A stretch of DNA of 64,000 nt, taken from assembly GCA_905147135.1 (NCBI GenBank), contig LR990045.1, forward strand, positions 15,104,173-15,168,172, in the 5' to 3' direction. The first letter of the stretch is position 1, and the number at the start of each line of letters is the position of its first letter. The notes below the pieces were generated by a model. It worked only from the letters and a program-made list of their open reading frames with translations, had not been told where the DNA came from and did not search any database. Source of the stretch: Blastobasis lacticolella. Its lineage: Eukaryota; Arthropoda; Insecta; Lepidoptera; Blastobasidae. The position numbers were made by a program, and so were the translations under genes. Below, one piece after another: positions 1-11,615 of this stretch.

Positions 1-37
1 CCTGTATTTTACAATCAGGCTTTTTGCAAAGGCCGAA

Positions 38-305
38 CATTTATCATCATCACAGCCCGTAACAGTCCACTGCAGGACTTAGGGCCTCTCCCACGAAAGG
101 GGAGGTTATTGCCATAATCTCCACGCCTGGCAGGCGGGTTGGAGATCGCAGTGTTTAAATAATACAATGGAAAATGCTGCTGCCCATTTTCCAGACTACG
201 GAGACTCTTGATCTTTTGCCTCGAAAACATTAGTCGCCTTGTACGACACCCATGAGTGTAAGGGGTTGGTGCTATTCTACTCTGCCGGACACCACACGGC
301 ACATT
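38..305 (+). repeat. Interspersed repeat family R, copy 1
   Basis: The block starts with a stretch about a 'Cataacagtccactgcagg'-type end, continues through 'ccataatctccacg' and 'ggagatcgcagtg', and ends near 'gccggacaccacacggc'. The same order of landmarks recurs near 10 kb, 12.5 kb, 37.4 kb and 55-56 kb. No coding potential is convincing. I call it family R; I do not know its published name. Confidence 0.75.
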
Positions 306-552
306 TATTTGAACCGAACATTTATATGACAATAAAATTTCTGATGATAACGTTCAATTCAGTAGATTATAGCTCCAACCCCTACTTACTGATGTCGTAC
401 TGTTAATGATAATGATTGTCGTTTAATAGTACCAACTCTTTTACAGACCAGATAGAATAGTTTTTGAAGATAACTTTTTTCATATAAAGGGGCCGACATG
501 TCAGTCGCGATAGTTTGAAATATTCTTTTTCTCGTGGTCTTATAAATCAGAA

Positions 553-749
553 CAGAGGGCTGACTGTAAGTTTTGCTTCGATTTTACTTTACTATCACGT
601 TTGCGTTTAAGTCGAAATAAAGAAGAAGAAAAAGAAACTTAATTTACGTACCACTAGACGGCGCTATAAATTTTTTCATACTAATTTTCACATAAACGCA
701 AACACGATAGTAAAGTAAAATCGAAGCGAAACTCACACTAAGCCCTCAG
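553..749. mobile_element. MITE-like element with long terminal inverted repeats
   Basis: The arm at 570-609 is matched in reverse complement at 692-732 (about 38 of 40 bases, core 'cttcgattttactttacta'). Weaker matching extends outwards to about 553 and 749. The short centre has no ORF. This is the structure of a non-autonomous DNA transposon or long hairpin. No target-site duplication was defined. Confidence 0.65.
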
Positions 750-1094
750 GTCGTTAGTCAATTAAACTTATATATTAACATGGGCAAACTTTATGGACAC
801 TTGCAACAACATGAAAAGGGACGCGTGTCTGTCTCTTGTACAAGAGCAAAATCTGCTACTTAAGGCAATCTGGAAGAAAAGCTTTTCGAAAATCATCTCA
901 AATTAATATTTGAATTTGGGCTTTCAAATAAATAGAGACGATTTTTGAGTTAAGTTTGTAATTGTCCATTTTCTACTGATATCAATCGTACGATTTGTTA
1001 TCTACTCATTATAAAATATCTACTCATTAAAAATAGGTTGCGCAATATTTTTATCTGCGTGTTTCAAATAAATAATAATAAATATATAAATATT

Positions 1095-1333
1095 CGTGGA
1101 TAAATTCACACAGCGCCATCTAGCCCCAAACTAAACAAAGCTTATACTATGGGTGCTAGATAACTGATTTACTACTAAAATAATTTTAAATACATACTTA
1201 TTATACAAAGAACACCCAGACCCGTAACAAAAATTAAAATTCATCTTTCAATTTCTGCCCGGCCGGGAATCGAACCCGGGACCTCTTGCGTGGCAGACGC
1301 GGCATGTTGACCATTGAACCACTCAGGTCGTCA
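1095..1333 (-). repeat. tRNA-Gly-headed SINE, copy 1
   Basis: On the minus strand the block begins with a tRNA-like head. It has an A box, an anticodon loop that reads GCC within 'ctgccacgc', and a B box 'gggttcgattcccgg'. A body follows, ending in the conserved 'cacagcgccatctagcccc' stretch. Copies occur near 11.43-11.62 kb and 55.39-55.58 kb. The acceptor stem is not matched as in a working tRNA, so this is a SINE and not a tRNA gene. Confidence 0.8.
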
Positions 1334-1934
1334 AACATATTCAACATACATACAACAAATATTCAACATAACATTTAAATTTGCACATGTAAAACATCTA
1401 GCTCACCACACTCATCGTATCGCGTTTGGAGTTTTTCATTAGCAGAACTACTTTTAGCCTGAACGTTTTTTAACTCCTGCAGGAAAACTGCAAAAATGGA
1501 CAAAAAATTAACTCCATTTATGAACTAATTGTTCTAATCACAAACACAAAATAATTATAAAACCTTGCTTGCAAATTTAAATGCCAGTGATTGGAATATT
1601 TAATTTATAAAAACTATGTAAAACAAGCCTACAATTGAATAAATATTATTATAATTAACTGATGCTACATTTGAATTAAAGATATTTTTAAACGCATGGA
1701 GAGTTTTGTTTTAATGACTAAAATCAACGTCTGTATCGTACACAACGTTATAGCTCTAGCCAAAGTTCTTGATTTTAAAGCAGGTAGTACCTACATGTTA
1801 TTAAAGTTAGAATAGATTTAAAAGAGAGCTACAATGGACAGGCGAGGTATTTACACATTGAGATGAATTACAAACTAATAGATGAGATGACATTTAGAGG
1901 TTGCCACTGCTCGTTTGGGCTGGTCGAAAGGTAC

Positions 1935-2082
1935 CTGGTGGAAGCGGCGCGTGCGATCGCTTGATTTCGGCGGAGTCGGCGCGGTAGGCGCTGTCGGCGC
2001 GCGGCGGCTGCTGGCCGGACCCGACCGCCGAGACTACCACCGCAGGCGCCGCGCTCTCACTTGTCTTCTCATTTTCCGACAT
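1935..2082 (-). CDS. Possible first coding exon of a minus-strand gene leaving the window
   Basis: On the minus strand an ATG at 2082 opens a GC-rich frame (MSENEKTSES...). It reaches a good donor after 1935 (ccag|gtacct), giving 49 codons plus one base. If unspliced, the frame would stop at 1894 as a 62-aa peptide. The peptide is rich in Ala, Ser and Pro and carries a repeated 'RADSAYRADSAE' stretch, with no recognisable domain. High GC in an AT-rich background, an ATG in good context and a donor suggest a real exon; the rest would lie left of the window. It is head-to-head with the plus-strand gene starting at 2774. Chance GC-rich sequence remains possible. Confidence 0.45.
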
Positions 2083-2773
2083 TCCTACGCATCAAGCATC
2101 CATATGTGCAACTTGCCCTTAAATTATCACCAATTTGTCACCAGAACGTAACGGCAAACAATTTTTTGAATTATTAGTATTACAAATGGGCGAAACGTCA
2201 CGCTGTGTAAATTTTGACAGACAACTTTCATATTTTTTCATGGTTTCTATTTTCGAAAATGTAAAGTAGGTCGCTAGATATTTTGTCCCAAAGTAGTTAA
2301 AAAGTATGCATGCCTTTATTAATCTTTATTATAGTTCAAACAATTGATTAGTTAACAGAACTGATAAAGCTAAGAACTAATTTAAGGCAAATAGATACAT
2401 GAATAAATCTCTAAAATGAATTTGCTAATAATTATTCTGTTCTTTGTACGTAATTATAATGTTATTTATTCGATAATATTGTTAACGTTAGGTTAGGTAG
2501 TATGTTATCCTTAGCTTGTCGATATTAATTATAATATTTTAACAAATTGTGGTGAAATAATTGTATCCACTCATCATCTTATTAAAGAAACCGGAAACTC
2601 AGGGGATATTGAAATATCAAAAGATAAGTAAATTGATGTCACTATCAGTAATATGTCAGAATAATGTAAAAATTCTATTAAATGCACTAAATTTATTGTT
2701 TGACCTACTTTTGATTTGTTTATAGGGCGTGTAAATCGTGTAACTATGCCGGGCAGGAGAAAAATAAAATGTG
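2083..2773. promoter_or_regulatory. Possible shared promoter interval
   Basis: This AT-rich interval separates the candidate minus-strand exon ending at 2082 from the plus-strand start codon at 2774. No clear TATA box or repeat was seen. A 'tttgtttatag' followed by GG near 2715-2726 could be a splice acceptor in the 5' untranslated region of the plus gene. Bidirectional use is inferred only from the head-to-head layout. Confidence 0.25.
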
Positions 2774-2783
2774 ATGGAAAATA
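2745..2783 (+). promoter_or_regulatory. Short upstream ORF overlapping the start codon
   Basis: An upstream ATG opens a 12-codon frame (MPGRRKIKCDGK) in a different frame. It ends at a TAA just after the ATG at 2774. If both are in the mRNA 5' leader, this small ORF could dampen or redirect initiation. It may instead be excluded by splicing. Its effect is inference. Confidence 0.35.
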
Positions 2784-5561
2784 AAAAGTCTCCATCTAAA
2801 AAGAAGTTAATATCCATCAAAGAAGAGAAATTAATTCGCCAGTTTGGATACGATCCCGACTCATCGCTTTGCCTTCGTCCACATAAAAAACAACTTCTAC
2901 TTGGTAACTTCTTGGTTTCATATTGAAAGTGGAGAAAAATCGTAGCCTGGTCAACGCCTCACATATTTCTTGTTTGCACAGATCTGGAAATACTGAAACA
3001 GCATTCAACGCAACGCAAATCCTCCCAACGGGTTCTAGTCTCGATAAAACCGCGCGCGCCCGCTGTCAAGACTCTCTATTTGGCTGAGCCAAACTGCTTC
3101 GCTGAGCAAAAGGTCAGTGAGTGATGACTAGCTCTACCCTATCATGAATGTGTTCCTATTGTATAATTTTATGGCCGTTTGCAGGGTTCAGACCTGGAGA
3201 TACTGAAAAAGAACCAATCTCTACGTGAAGGCTCCAAACGAGTTCTAGTCACTATAAAATCGCGCGCACCCGCTGTCAAGACTCTCTACTTCGCTGAGCA
3301 AAAGGTGTGTGATTGCGGTCTAGCTCTGTCACTAGTATATTACTATTACACTATTTGATGGCCATTTGCAGGGTTCAGAGCTGGAAATACTGAAAAAGGA
3401 CCAATCTCTACGCGAAGGGTCCCAACGGGTTCTAGTCACGATAAAGCCGCGCGCACCCTCTATAAAGACTCTTTACATCGCTGAGAAAACCCGATTCTAC
3501 TCCGGAAAGGTTAGTGTTGGACGATGGCGCCGACAACACTGAAGTTCACCAAACTGTATTATTACATAATTTTATGGTCTTTTATAGGGTTCAGAAAAGA
3601 CAGGTTCACGTTCTCGATTGGGCATAGGAGATCATTCTTCTTTTACTACTCGTAAGTCTATTAAATGTTATTCAAATTACTACTTTAAGTCAATTGCTTT
3701 TTAACGCGCTTTTTTATTTTAGATTACAGTGACAATGATGCACATTTAGGTGCGTATGACGTGGAGGAAGTGTTGCCAGAAAACAAATATTTTAAGGTTT
3801 CCGGACACGGATCGAGCTCCGACACCAAGAGCTCTGATACGGATTGTCTATCTAAGGGGGTCAATGTTTACAAAAACACGCCACGTTCAGCAGAAAAATG
3901 CTATGTTTACACACAGCCTCAGATGAATATGAACCTTCCTAGACTTAAACAAAGAGTTAAAGAATCAAAAGCGTGCCCAAACAAAATTGATATTGGCGTA
4001 TTTGTTTCGAACCCCAGTTCCAACGATTCGCTGCCATATTCTCTCAACACATTCAATAAATTGCAGAAACGAATCGATCGCTTGGAGAGAAAAATTTTTA
4101 AGCAAGAAATGGTTTTTAGATCTATCGATCCTAACATACAATTGTCGTCCTCCGATGAAGAATGCCAACAGAATATGAAGTGCGGCTCCGGATCAGGGCG
4201 GCCCTGCTGCAGCTACATCCAGCAGTACAGCCACGTGCCGGAGACGTCAGCGTTCCAGCGCTACGCGGCCTCGCCCGCCTCGCCCAGCCGCGCCACCACG
4301 CTTGACAAGGAGCACAACTCCGAGCAGTACGGCCGCGACTTCACCGCCTACGACGGCATCACGGCGCGCGGCCGCCGCCAGTGCGCCTCGGTGCCCTGCA
4401 AGCGGGATGACTTCCCCAAACTGGCGGCGGACAGGGTACACAAAATTAGACACAAATTGAATCCCGTTCGTGATTACAGGCTGATGGACACGGTCCACTA
4501 TCTAGCTCAAGGCGAATTCGCTCCGCGCGATGACGGCATAAAGCTCACCCCGTCCAGAGAAGCGGTGCTTAGTGATATAATCTGGGAAGACGTTTGCCGC
4601 ACGCACTGGCCTACCACGCGGCTGGGCCGGCGGCAGGGCCAGGAGCGCTGCAACACGCGCTGCGAGCTGCAGCGGCTCATCGATAGCCTGCTGCGCGAGC
4701 GCGTGGCGCACGTGGAGCGCCGCCGCCGCCGCCACTACCGGATCGTGAAGCTCAACCACCGCCACGAGAGCTGCCGACCGGTAGGGAAAACGGGTGACAT
4801 CATCGTGGCCAGTCACAAGAAGAAGGAGGACCACGGCGAACGAGGCGGCGACTTGCACATCAGCGACCATAATGCAGCGAGAGCGATGTTGTCGGACAGG
4901 CGACGTGAGGAGCAATATCTGCGCAGGAGTCACCGCAGTCATGACCGGCTGGTGTGCTCGGAGTCGCGGCACCGGCGGCGGACGCGCGCGGAGGAGTGCT
5001 CGCCGGGGCCCAGCTGCGCGGCGGCGCGCTGCCCCGCCCGGGAGCCCACGTGCTGCTACCAAACGACCAGGCCCGTCAACGCGAGGGACGTGGCGGGGCT
5101 GTCGAATAACTCTCATGTCGTATCTCGCGAAGTAATTAGCACCAGTAGCTCCTGCAAGCGCATTGCCAATAATCCTCGGCTCGTCGTCCGCAAGGAAACG
5201 TCACACAGGAAAAACAGGCGCGACGAGCCGGACTTGGAACAGTACATATTATTACCGACACTAGTGATACGTACGCCGTCAAATGTTAGACGCCAAAAGA
5301 AGTTTAACGAATTGTACCATCGTATACTGAATGTGCAAATGAATAACGGTAAGCATTAGTTGAAATTCTCGAGGTCCACCTGGTAGTAGCTGTTGCTAAG
5401 TGTAAATAATGTCAATTTCAGGTGCAGACACGAGTACTTGCGCGGTCGAGTCCGAAGCTGCTGAACGCAACCCGAGCCCATGTCCTAACAAGAAAGACAT
5501 TGGCCTGAACATAAATATTAGCATCTCTACGAGCACTGAATTTAGGAAAAGCCATAAATAA
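2774..5561 (+). CDS. Unknown Arg/His/Ser-rich protein with tandemly duplicated exons
   Basis: Seven exons join in consistent phase: 2774-2903, 2982-3112, 3185-3304, 3372-3509, 3588-3651, 3723-5348 and 5422-5561, giving 782 aa. Every junction is GT/AG and introns are 67-78 nt except one of 71 and one of 73. Exons 2 to 4 encode three similar 40-46 aa segments sharing 'LEILKK', 'RVLV' and 'KTLY', so they are tandem copies. The large sixth exon is Ser-rich, then GC-rich with many Arg, His and Cys residues (4190-5120). It includes 'QKRIDRLERKIFKQEM', which may form a short coiled coil. No enzyme domain, signal peptide or membrane segment was recognised. An AATAAA lies at 5580-5585. The product is basic, probably cytoplasmic or nuclear, and its function is unknown. 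A short upstream ATG frame overlaps the start (separate entry). Confidence 0.8.
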
Positions 5562-5579
5562 GCATTTCTAATCTAATTA

Positions 5580-5585
5580 AATAAA
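5580..5585 (+). terminator. AATAAA polyadenylation signal
   Basis: The hexamer lies 19 bases after the stop codon of the gene at 2774-5561. It is the first AATAAA downstream, so it is the likely 3' end signal, though unusually close to the stop. Confidence 0.55.
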
Positions 5586-5599
5586 CAATTCAATAATTT

Positions 5600-7245
5600 A
5601 CAAATATTTAAAGATATAAACTAAATTGTAGTGACATATTTTATTCTAAAATATATTAATTTGAAACAAAAATTGAGAATTTTATTTATCTCCCTCCGCT
5701 ACAGCAACATTATATAGTGGGAGTAAAATTTGGAGCTTGTGCTAGTTTGCGTGGGTCCGCGACCGCGGTGCCGGGCCACCATTAATTAACGTCAGCTCTT
5801 TGTATAGACAGCTTTTTTTTCGAGATTTTGCTGAATCAGTAAGGACCATCCCAGAAGGTAAAGACAGAGGTGTGAAATAACGGGAACTTCCCGCTTGCCT
5901 GTTTGTCTACCGCAAGATACCTACAACAGTTAAATAGTACCTACTAAAACTAAAAACCCTGACTGTTGTTTGTTGATTCTTGTAAGTTGTACATTTATAT
6001 TTTTAAATCTTCTTTTGAAGACCTTTATCTTGATAACCCACTCGATTGGATTTATAGAAAATTATTTTCAACAGTCAGCACCTAAATAAAATTCATTTTT
6101 TATTTTAATGTATCCAGTGTCACTTGCGCGACCAAGACGAATCTAACAACACCTCGTATGGTAAAATTCATTGAGCCGTTAGGGCTGAAGGTGCGCCAAA
6201 GAAAGATACATATATACTGCCGAAAAACATAACCCTTCTTCTGTCGCAGTCGTGTTTAAAATATGCAACATGCAACAATAGGAAAAACCTGACTGTTTTT
6301 AGCAATAATAATAATAATAATATACCGTCATGGGCTGCGAATCGGCTCTCTAGACAATTCCAACAGTCTCAGGGTCCCTAGTTTGAGCAAAGACTAAAAT
6401 TTAATTTTTTAAGCTGGTATGAGGTATTTTATTGGACAACATTAACTTACACAAACGAATGTAGGTATATTAGGTATTTGGCTTCTGATAGCTACCATAT
6501 TTTCGATCTTCAGTCTATCATTGTGTAATAACTTAGAGCATTAAATGTTCTAAGGTAATAATGATATCGACTGGCTAGTAATAATTCAATGAAAATAAAA
6601 TAGACATCCATCTGTTGCGGCATGTGCAAATATTCCGACGTTCATAGCAATGCTAGCATTCCATACTTTATGATTGTATCGAACATCGAAGCAAACTTGT
6701 TACCGAGGGTGTACCCTTTATAGACACGTCACAGACTTTGCGATGCTCCTTATTAGTGCAGCGCATGGCTTCCTAGCAACTTGAGGCTTCGGTTAAGGTT
6801 TTTAAAACTAAATATTCATGATTATATTGAACATCATGCTGTAGAAATGTAGTGATCAATATCGCTGGATATTTATAGCTTAGCTTATAATTGTATCAGC
6901 AATTGATAGTGTTTATAAGGCGATGCATTAGGAATTCGTCATACTAGAAGAATCAAAGAATCCTGCTTAGGTAAGTAATTTTGGTATGCTTACTTTTTTT
7001 ATACAAAATAAGTAGCGTATTGTCCGCCAGATTAGAAAAGTGGAGGCACCACTCTTTGTATTAATGCGGTGCACTTGGCCGGTCAACTGGACAATTTAGT
7101 TTTGATAGTCTCTCGCACGTCCAAAGACAAGCTAAACGGTCTTGGAACACCCAACAAATTTAATTAAGCAGTAACAGGTAGGAAAGATAGTGATTCCGTG
7201 TTCCAACTTTTAAAAGCGGAGACAGCGCAAAACAAAATAGGGGAA
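5600..7245. other. Intergenic, no gene seen
   Basis: No host exon was recognised. A short 'cccgcttgcctgtttgtct' stretch near 5890-5910 matches the tail of the Jockey-like LINE found near 42.4 kb. A short (AAT)n run lies at about 6304-6322. The rest is AT-rich and unassigned. Confidence 0.5.
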
Positions 7246-7249
7246 TGAA

Positions 7250-7625
7250 ATCAAGAAATTAGGAGAAAACGCACCACGGACACACACTAAATTATGTCTA
7301 GCATTATGTTGTCAATGCGCTTAAAAGCTTTAAGGTTGCCAATTATCGCCACGAGGTCCGAATAAAATACTACACCCGAGTTACAGGAAATAGAATCCAA
7401 CATTAAACATTTCTCATGTTGCCACAGACCGCAATCCCCTTTGAATATGGTGAGTGGATTGTTCAAATAAACTATCACGCGAAGAAAACTCACAGTAGGG
7501 CGAAGGCACACTGTGAGTTACCGTGAGCACACGTAAGACAAGGAAAAGAGTGTAACTTAGCGTTGAAGTTACCATGCCCAGTCAGGAACTGAGCTACACA
7601 ATGGTCCACCTCCAGACATTTCTTA
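7250..7625 (-). pseudogene. Remnant of a LINE ORF2 C-terminus
   Basis: Read on the minus strand from about 7620, the peptide runs 'VDHCVAQFLTGHGNFNAKL' and then a Cys-containing stretch. It decays with stops towards 7260. The 'LTGHG' motif followed by a Cys/His knuckle is typical of the region after RNase H in I/R1-group non-LTR retrotransposons. No intact ORF remains. Family assignment is by motif memory only. Confidence 0.5.
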
Positions 7626-8539
7626 ATAAATGTATCACGGAAAGACGAAAAGAAAAGAAATGTTACTTGATAATTAACTTTATAAGGTTATTTATATGAT
7701 TTTGAAGTCAGTTTCATTTAATAATTTCATTTCAAAGTTTTCAGTGATAAATAGAACAGTTCCATTCAGTCAAGTAATAAACGTAATACACTATAAATGC
7801 ACATACAATCTGTGAGGGAATACCTGAGATGTCATCACCAGATCGTAACCTCGTAAAAATCAGAACGGCATATCCACCCTTGATACGACTAAATATTGTT
7901 CCTGTCGACAAATTGTCATTATCCCCAAACTTGTAATCGTTAAGGAGTTCTGTGGTTACATCATCAGCTCAGCAGCATGAGATGATGACTCTTAAAAGCA
8001 AATACCTGTGTCATTTATATATCTAAGACACTATACCTACGTACGTAATTATTGAGGATTTCCGTCGATTTCCCTGAGATTTTGTAATCTGATCCTGTCC
8101 TGGTGTGAATCCTGATTGATGGTGGAAGTCCTGGGGAAAATGAGCAGAGTACCCTACCAAACAACATGACAATCCTTAAAGTGTTCCTATCGACAAATCG
8201 CAGTATTATTCCATAGGTTCTAATCGTTAAGGAGTATACCCTTCATCAGCATTCAGATGATGACACCCTTCTATAATTTTCGAGGGTTTACCTTTTTATC
8301 TCAAGTGTTTCTGTCATCCTGACCTGATGAAAATAGGACCACCTCAAGACCTCCCAAACTTCAAACCCTTTCAAACAAAATGGTTTTGAAAATCGCTGCT
8401 CAATTGGCAGATAAATCGGTGAACATAAGTACATAAAAAATATACATTCAGTCGTACATAGAACCCAAAAAAGGAAGATTGTCGAAATTCAGAATACGAA
8501 ACGCTTTGAATTTCGTCTGATCATTTATAACTGTCGGTT

Positions 8540-8900
8540 GGAGCGTCGGTGGCCGAGCGGTTAGAGTATGCGACTCGTAAGCCAGAGGTCCCGGGTTCGA
8601 ATCCCGCTCCGGCCATGTACCAATGACTGTTTTCTGAGTTATGTACATTAGTTAAATACTAACCCATGCTCTTACGGTGAGGGAAAACATCGTGATGAAA
8701 CCTGCACATTCAGCCGACTGAATGTGTAACCATGATCCAATCTGGTCAGGTTCCCCTGGTAGCAGGGTCACGGAGGTCAGATGGCAGTCGCTCCACTGTA
8801 ATTACCTAACCTGCCAAATCCTGGATCATGGTCAAGGTGGACCCCGGACCCTCGTGCGTGAGAGTACAACCGGGACATTAACGCCAAGATGATGATGATG
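8540..8900 (+). repeat. tRNA-Thr-headed SINE, copy 1
   Basis: The head has an A box 'tggccgagcggttagag', an anticodon loop reading CGT, and a B box 'gggttcgaatccc'. The body contains 'ctcttacggtgagggaaaa' and 'ggtcaaggtggaccc', and it ends in a GATGATGATGAG tail. The acceptor arms do not pair as a functional tRNA would, and at least six relatives lie in the window, so it is a SINE. Confidence 0.85.
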
Positions 8901-9039
8901 AGGTATAACTGTCGGTAAATTCCGTTTTTGTAACTTTACCAAAAAGATATACGCAGTATTCTGTACATAATATATTATGTTTGTACGTATAGTAGATCGT
9001 ATGTACACGTAGTATCATTTTTTTCTCTGTCATCGTCAT

Positions 9040-9190
9040 CATCATTATCATATCAGCCCATAGACGCCCACTGCTGGGCATAGGCCCCCAGAGATCTCCA
9101 CAAAGGCCGGTCCTATGCCTTCCGCGTCCAGCTGGTACCTGCGATCTTTACCAGGTCACCTTCCTTCAGGTCCACCTTGTGGGAGGCCTA
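9040..9190 (-). repeat. RTE-like LINE 3' tail (fragment)
   Basis: Read on the minus strand it ends '...ggcctatgcccagcagtggg' and then runs into a TGATGATG-type tail. The same tail follows the LINE coding remnant at 56,519-56,960, so this is a 5'-truncated copy of that element. Confidence 0.7.
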
Positions 9191-9749
9191 CGTTGCTATT
9201 TTTCTGTGTAATGTTATGCAATTTTTGTAGACTTTTAATAATTCGGATCTTCTATATAAGTTATTTCAGTTTATCGCAATAGAGCCATATAGAAGCAATG
9301 GCCCTGATTGAATGTACTAACCTAACTACTTACCAGGTCACAAAATTATTTCACAAATATTTCTGTTAGCCGATAATAAATTTGTTGAGACGGTGACAAT
9401 AGGAAATTTCTCCGACTATTTATGAACTAGAAATACAGACAATTATTGATAGTTCGAAGAATCTCGAATTTCACACCGGTGAAAACCAAGGGAAACATAT
9501 AGCACTTAAATAAATTAGGGTAGCGGGTCGCGGTCTGAACGATGTCAGTCGGACGTACGTGGTAAATATTTAATAGGAAACATTTTCGATCGTCACCCGC
9601 GCCAATGAATCGATTCCAAATTCCAACTACTAGTGACGAAGCTATAAAATCTGGATATTTCTAATGTGTTAGACCAGGAAGGACTGGGCTGCAGGTTTTT
9701 TTGTTATGATTTTCCAATATCACAACTACAGCTGTAACAGTCTACTGGT

Positions 9750-9965
9750 AAACTTGAGCATCATCTAAAACAGTGGAGAGTTGGCAGGCTTATGTCAGAC
9801 AGTTTTTATGTCATGCGGTAGTCAAAGCGGACAACCTGTTGGAAAGTGGTGACCGCTGTCTATGGACATCAGCAGCACCAGGGGTATCAGCGTTGTCCAT
9901 CTTAAAATCTCAGCGGGCCACCTAATGGAAAGTAGTCACCGCTGCCTATGAACATTACCAACACA
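9750..9965 (-). repeat. Jockey-like LINE tail fragments
   Basis: Two partial copies of the 'tagtcaccgctgcctatg' / 'gggccacctaatggaaagt' landmarks lie in reverse orientation. They match the 3' end of the Jockey-like element at 40.56-42.42 kb. No coding part is attached. Confidence 0.55.
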
Positions 9966-9994
9966 AGGGGTGCGTTTTCCACCCTACAATATCA

Positions 9995-10190
9995 GGAGTA
10001 AGCCCCTCCACGAAAGGGGAGATTATAGCCACAATCTCCACGCTTGGCAGGCGGGTTGGAGATCGCAGTGTTATAAATATAACAATGGAAAACGCTGCTG
10101 CCCATATTCCAGCCTGCGGAGTCTACCTCCCCTTTCGTGGGAGAGGTCCTAAGTGCTGCAATGGTCTGTTATGGGCTGTGATGCTGAAGC
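9995..10190. repeat. Interspersed repeat family R, rearranged copy
   Basis: The block holds the 'ccataatctccacg'-side landmarks on the plus strand and then the 'cctcccctttcgtgggaga' landmark in the opposite orientation. The two halves of family R therefore face each other, and the copy looks rearranged or palindromic. Confidence 0.6.
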
Positions 10191-10191
10191 C

Positions 10192-11035
10192 CCTCCACTG
10201 CCAAAGCTACGGTTCCCCATTGAGCGCTATCCCATTGACGTTGCGCATCGGCAAGAACACAGCCACCCATTTAAAGTTTACATTTAGTTTGGTTGCGGTT
10301 TTCTGTAAGGTGGAGGTACTTCTCCAGTCGGGCCTTTGAAATTCGAACTGGACATCCTCCGTTCGGGTTACCGTGCTTATTATCCCATTCGAATTTGAGC
10401 CGACCAGTGAGCGTGGGAGGACGTTCCTTTGGAATCGTACAATTCGCTACCAATTACGACCAAGTGAGAATGAAGTAACAAACCCAATCCACTTGTACTT
10501 AAAAGGACTCGACTTCAACGATGCTTCAGCGTGGCTTCCATTCGAACTGCGGGCGATGGAGAGCGTGAAGAAGTGGCTCACGGAACGCTCAGTGAAGAAG
10601 AACGGGATCTACGTACACTACAGCCCGCCGAGGTGTAAGTATTAATTTTTAACCCCCGACGAAAAAGAGGGTTGTTATAAGTTTGACGTGTATATCTGTG
10701 GCTCTGTGTATCGGTCTGTGGCAGCGTAGCTCTCAAACGGATGGACCGATTTCGGTGTGGTTTTAAAAGCTCTAATTGAAAGCCAGTTTCATCGAAATGG
10801 CTTTGTTGCATTAAAATCGGTTCAGTAGTTTAGAAAATATTTGAGTATATGTAAACTTGGTAGCAGGTCATCCGACTTTTTCTGTCGGTTATTGTCTTAT
10901 GTTGATTCCTATTGAAAAATTGTTTTTTATACCACTAAAATTTCCAACTCCAATTTCCACTAGTATGTTACTGACCCTATAAAATACGTTACTCTATTAG
11001 CAAATAGGCGAAGGCCCTCCACTGCCAAAGCTACG
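10192..11035. repeat. Unit flanked by 23-bp direct repeats, with a gene-like fragment
   Basis: 'cctccactgccaaagctacgg' plus TT occurs at 10192-10214 and again at 11013-11035. Between them lie a coding-like stretch (10332-10642) and a common repeat beginning 'aacccccgacgaaaaagag' (about 10650-10885). The flanking direct repeats could be ends of a mobile unit or a target duplication. Confidence 0.45.
10332..10645 (+). pseudogene. Unidentified exon-like coding fragment
   Basis: From 10373 an open frame of 90 codons includes 'NPIHLYLKGLDFNDASAWLP' and 'KKWLTERSVKKNGIYVHYSP', with protein-like composition. It ends at a TAA at 10643. A gtaagt donor-like string near 10635 could end an exon. Immediately upstream, 'GPLKFELDILRSGYRAYY' is open in another frame, which suggests a frameshift. 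The piece may be a captured host exon or a transposon protein fragment. I do not recognise the family. Confidence 0.35.
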
Positions 11036-11425
11036 GTTGCGCTCGACCTCACTCACATATACCTATACCTACATTTCATTGAAGTATTTTATTCATGACG
11101 TGGTTTCCACCAGAACACTGCATAATTGAATTTTGCCCGGCCGAAGTCGCAGACGAAAGCGAGTACCTACGTAGGTCGGTACTTTAAATTTTACCTGATA
11201 ATAATATAACGAAAGGTGCCGCTAGTAAAAAACAAATAAAGTGTGAATATACGAGTAGATTCTGTAATAATAATGGAGGAGTTCCATCAAGTAATTACAT
11301 TTTTAACGGACATACCCACTCTATCGTAAATAACATTGATATATTAAGGTACACGTGTCTCATTTGCAATGGCCTTTTGCAATTTTCTTGATTTACGATT
11401 CTATGACATATAAATAAATAAATAT

Positions 11426-11615
11426 GCGTGGACAAATTCACACAGCGCCATCTAGCCCCAAAGTAGGCAAAGCTTGTGGCTGTTAGATAACTAATAAACT
11501 ACTTATGAACTTTTTTAATTCATACTTATTATACATATCTACTACACCCAGTAACAGAAAATGAAATACATAATTTCAATTTCTGCTCGAACATGTCAAC
11601 CAACTGAACTCAGGT
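11426..11615 (-). repeat. tRNA-Gly-headed SINE, copy 2
   Basis: It has the same 'cacagcgccatctagcccc' body as the copy at 1.1 kb, in the same orientation. The tRNA-like head is eroded ('ctgctcgaacatgtcaacca'). Confidence 0.7.

Noticed and set aside
1252..1330. Functional tRNA-Gly gene
   Set aside because: The tRNA-like part is joined to a body seen at three places and the acceptor stem is mismatched; it is a SINE head.
4502..5116. 204-aa minus-strand reading frame
   Set aside because: It is antisense to a GC-rich exon of the well-supported plus-strand gene and has shadow-like Ala/Arg/Pro composition.
8540..8615. Functional tRNA-Thr gene
   Set aside because: The A and B boxes are good but the acceptor arms do not pair, and the same head recurs with a long conserved body; it is a SINE.
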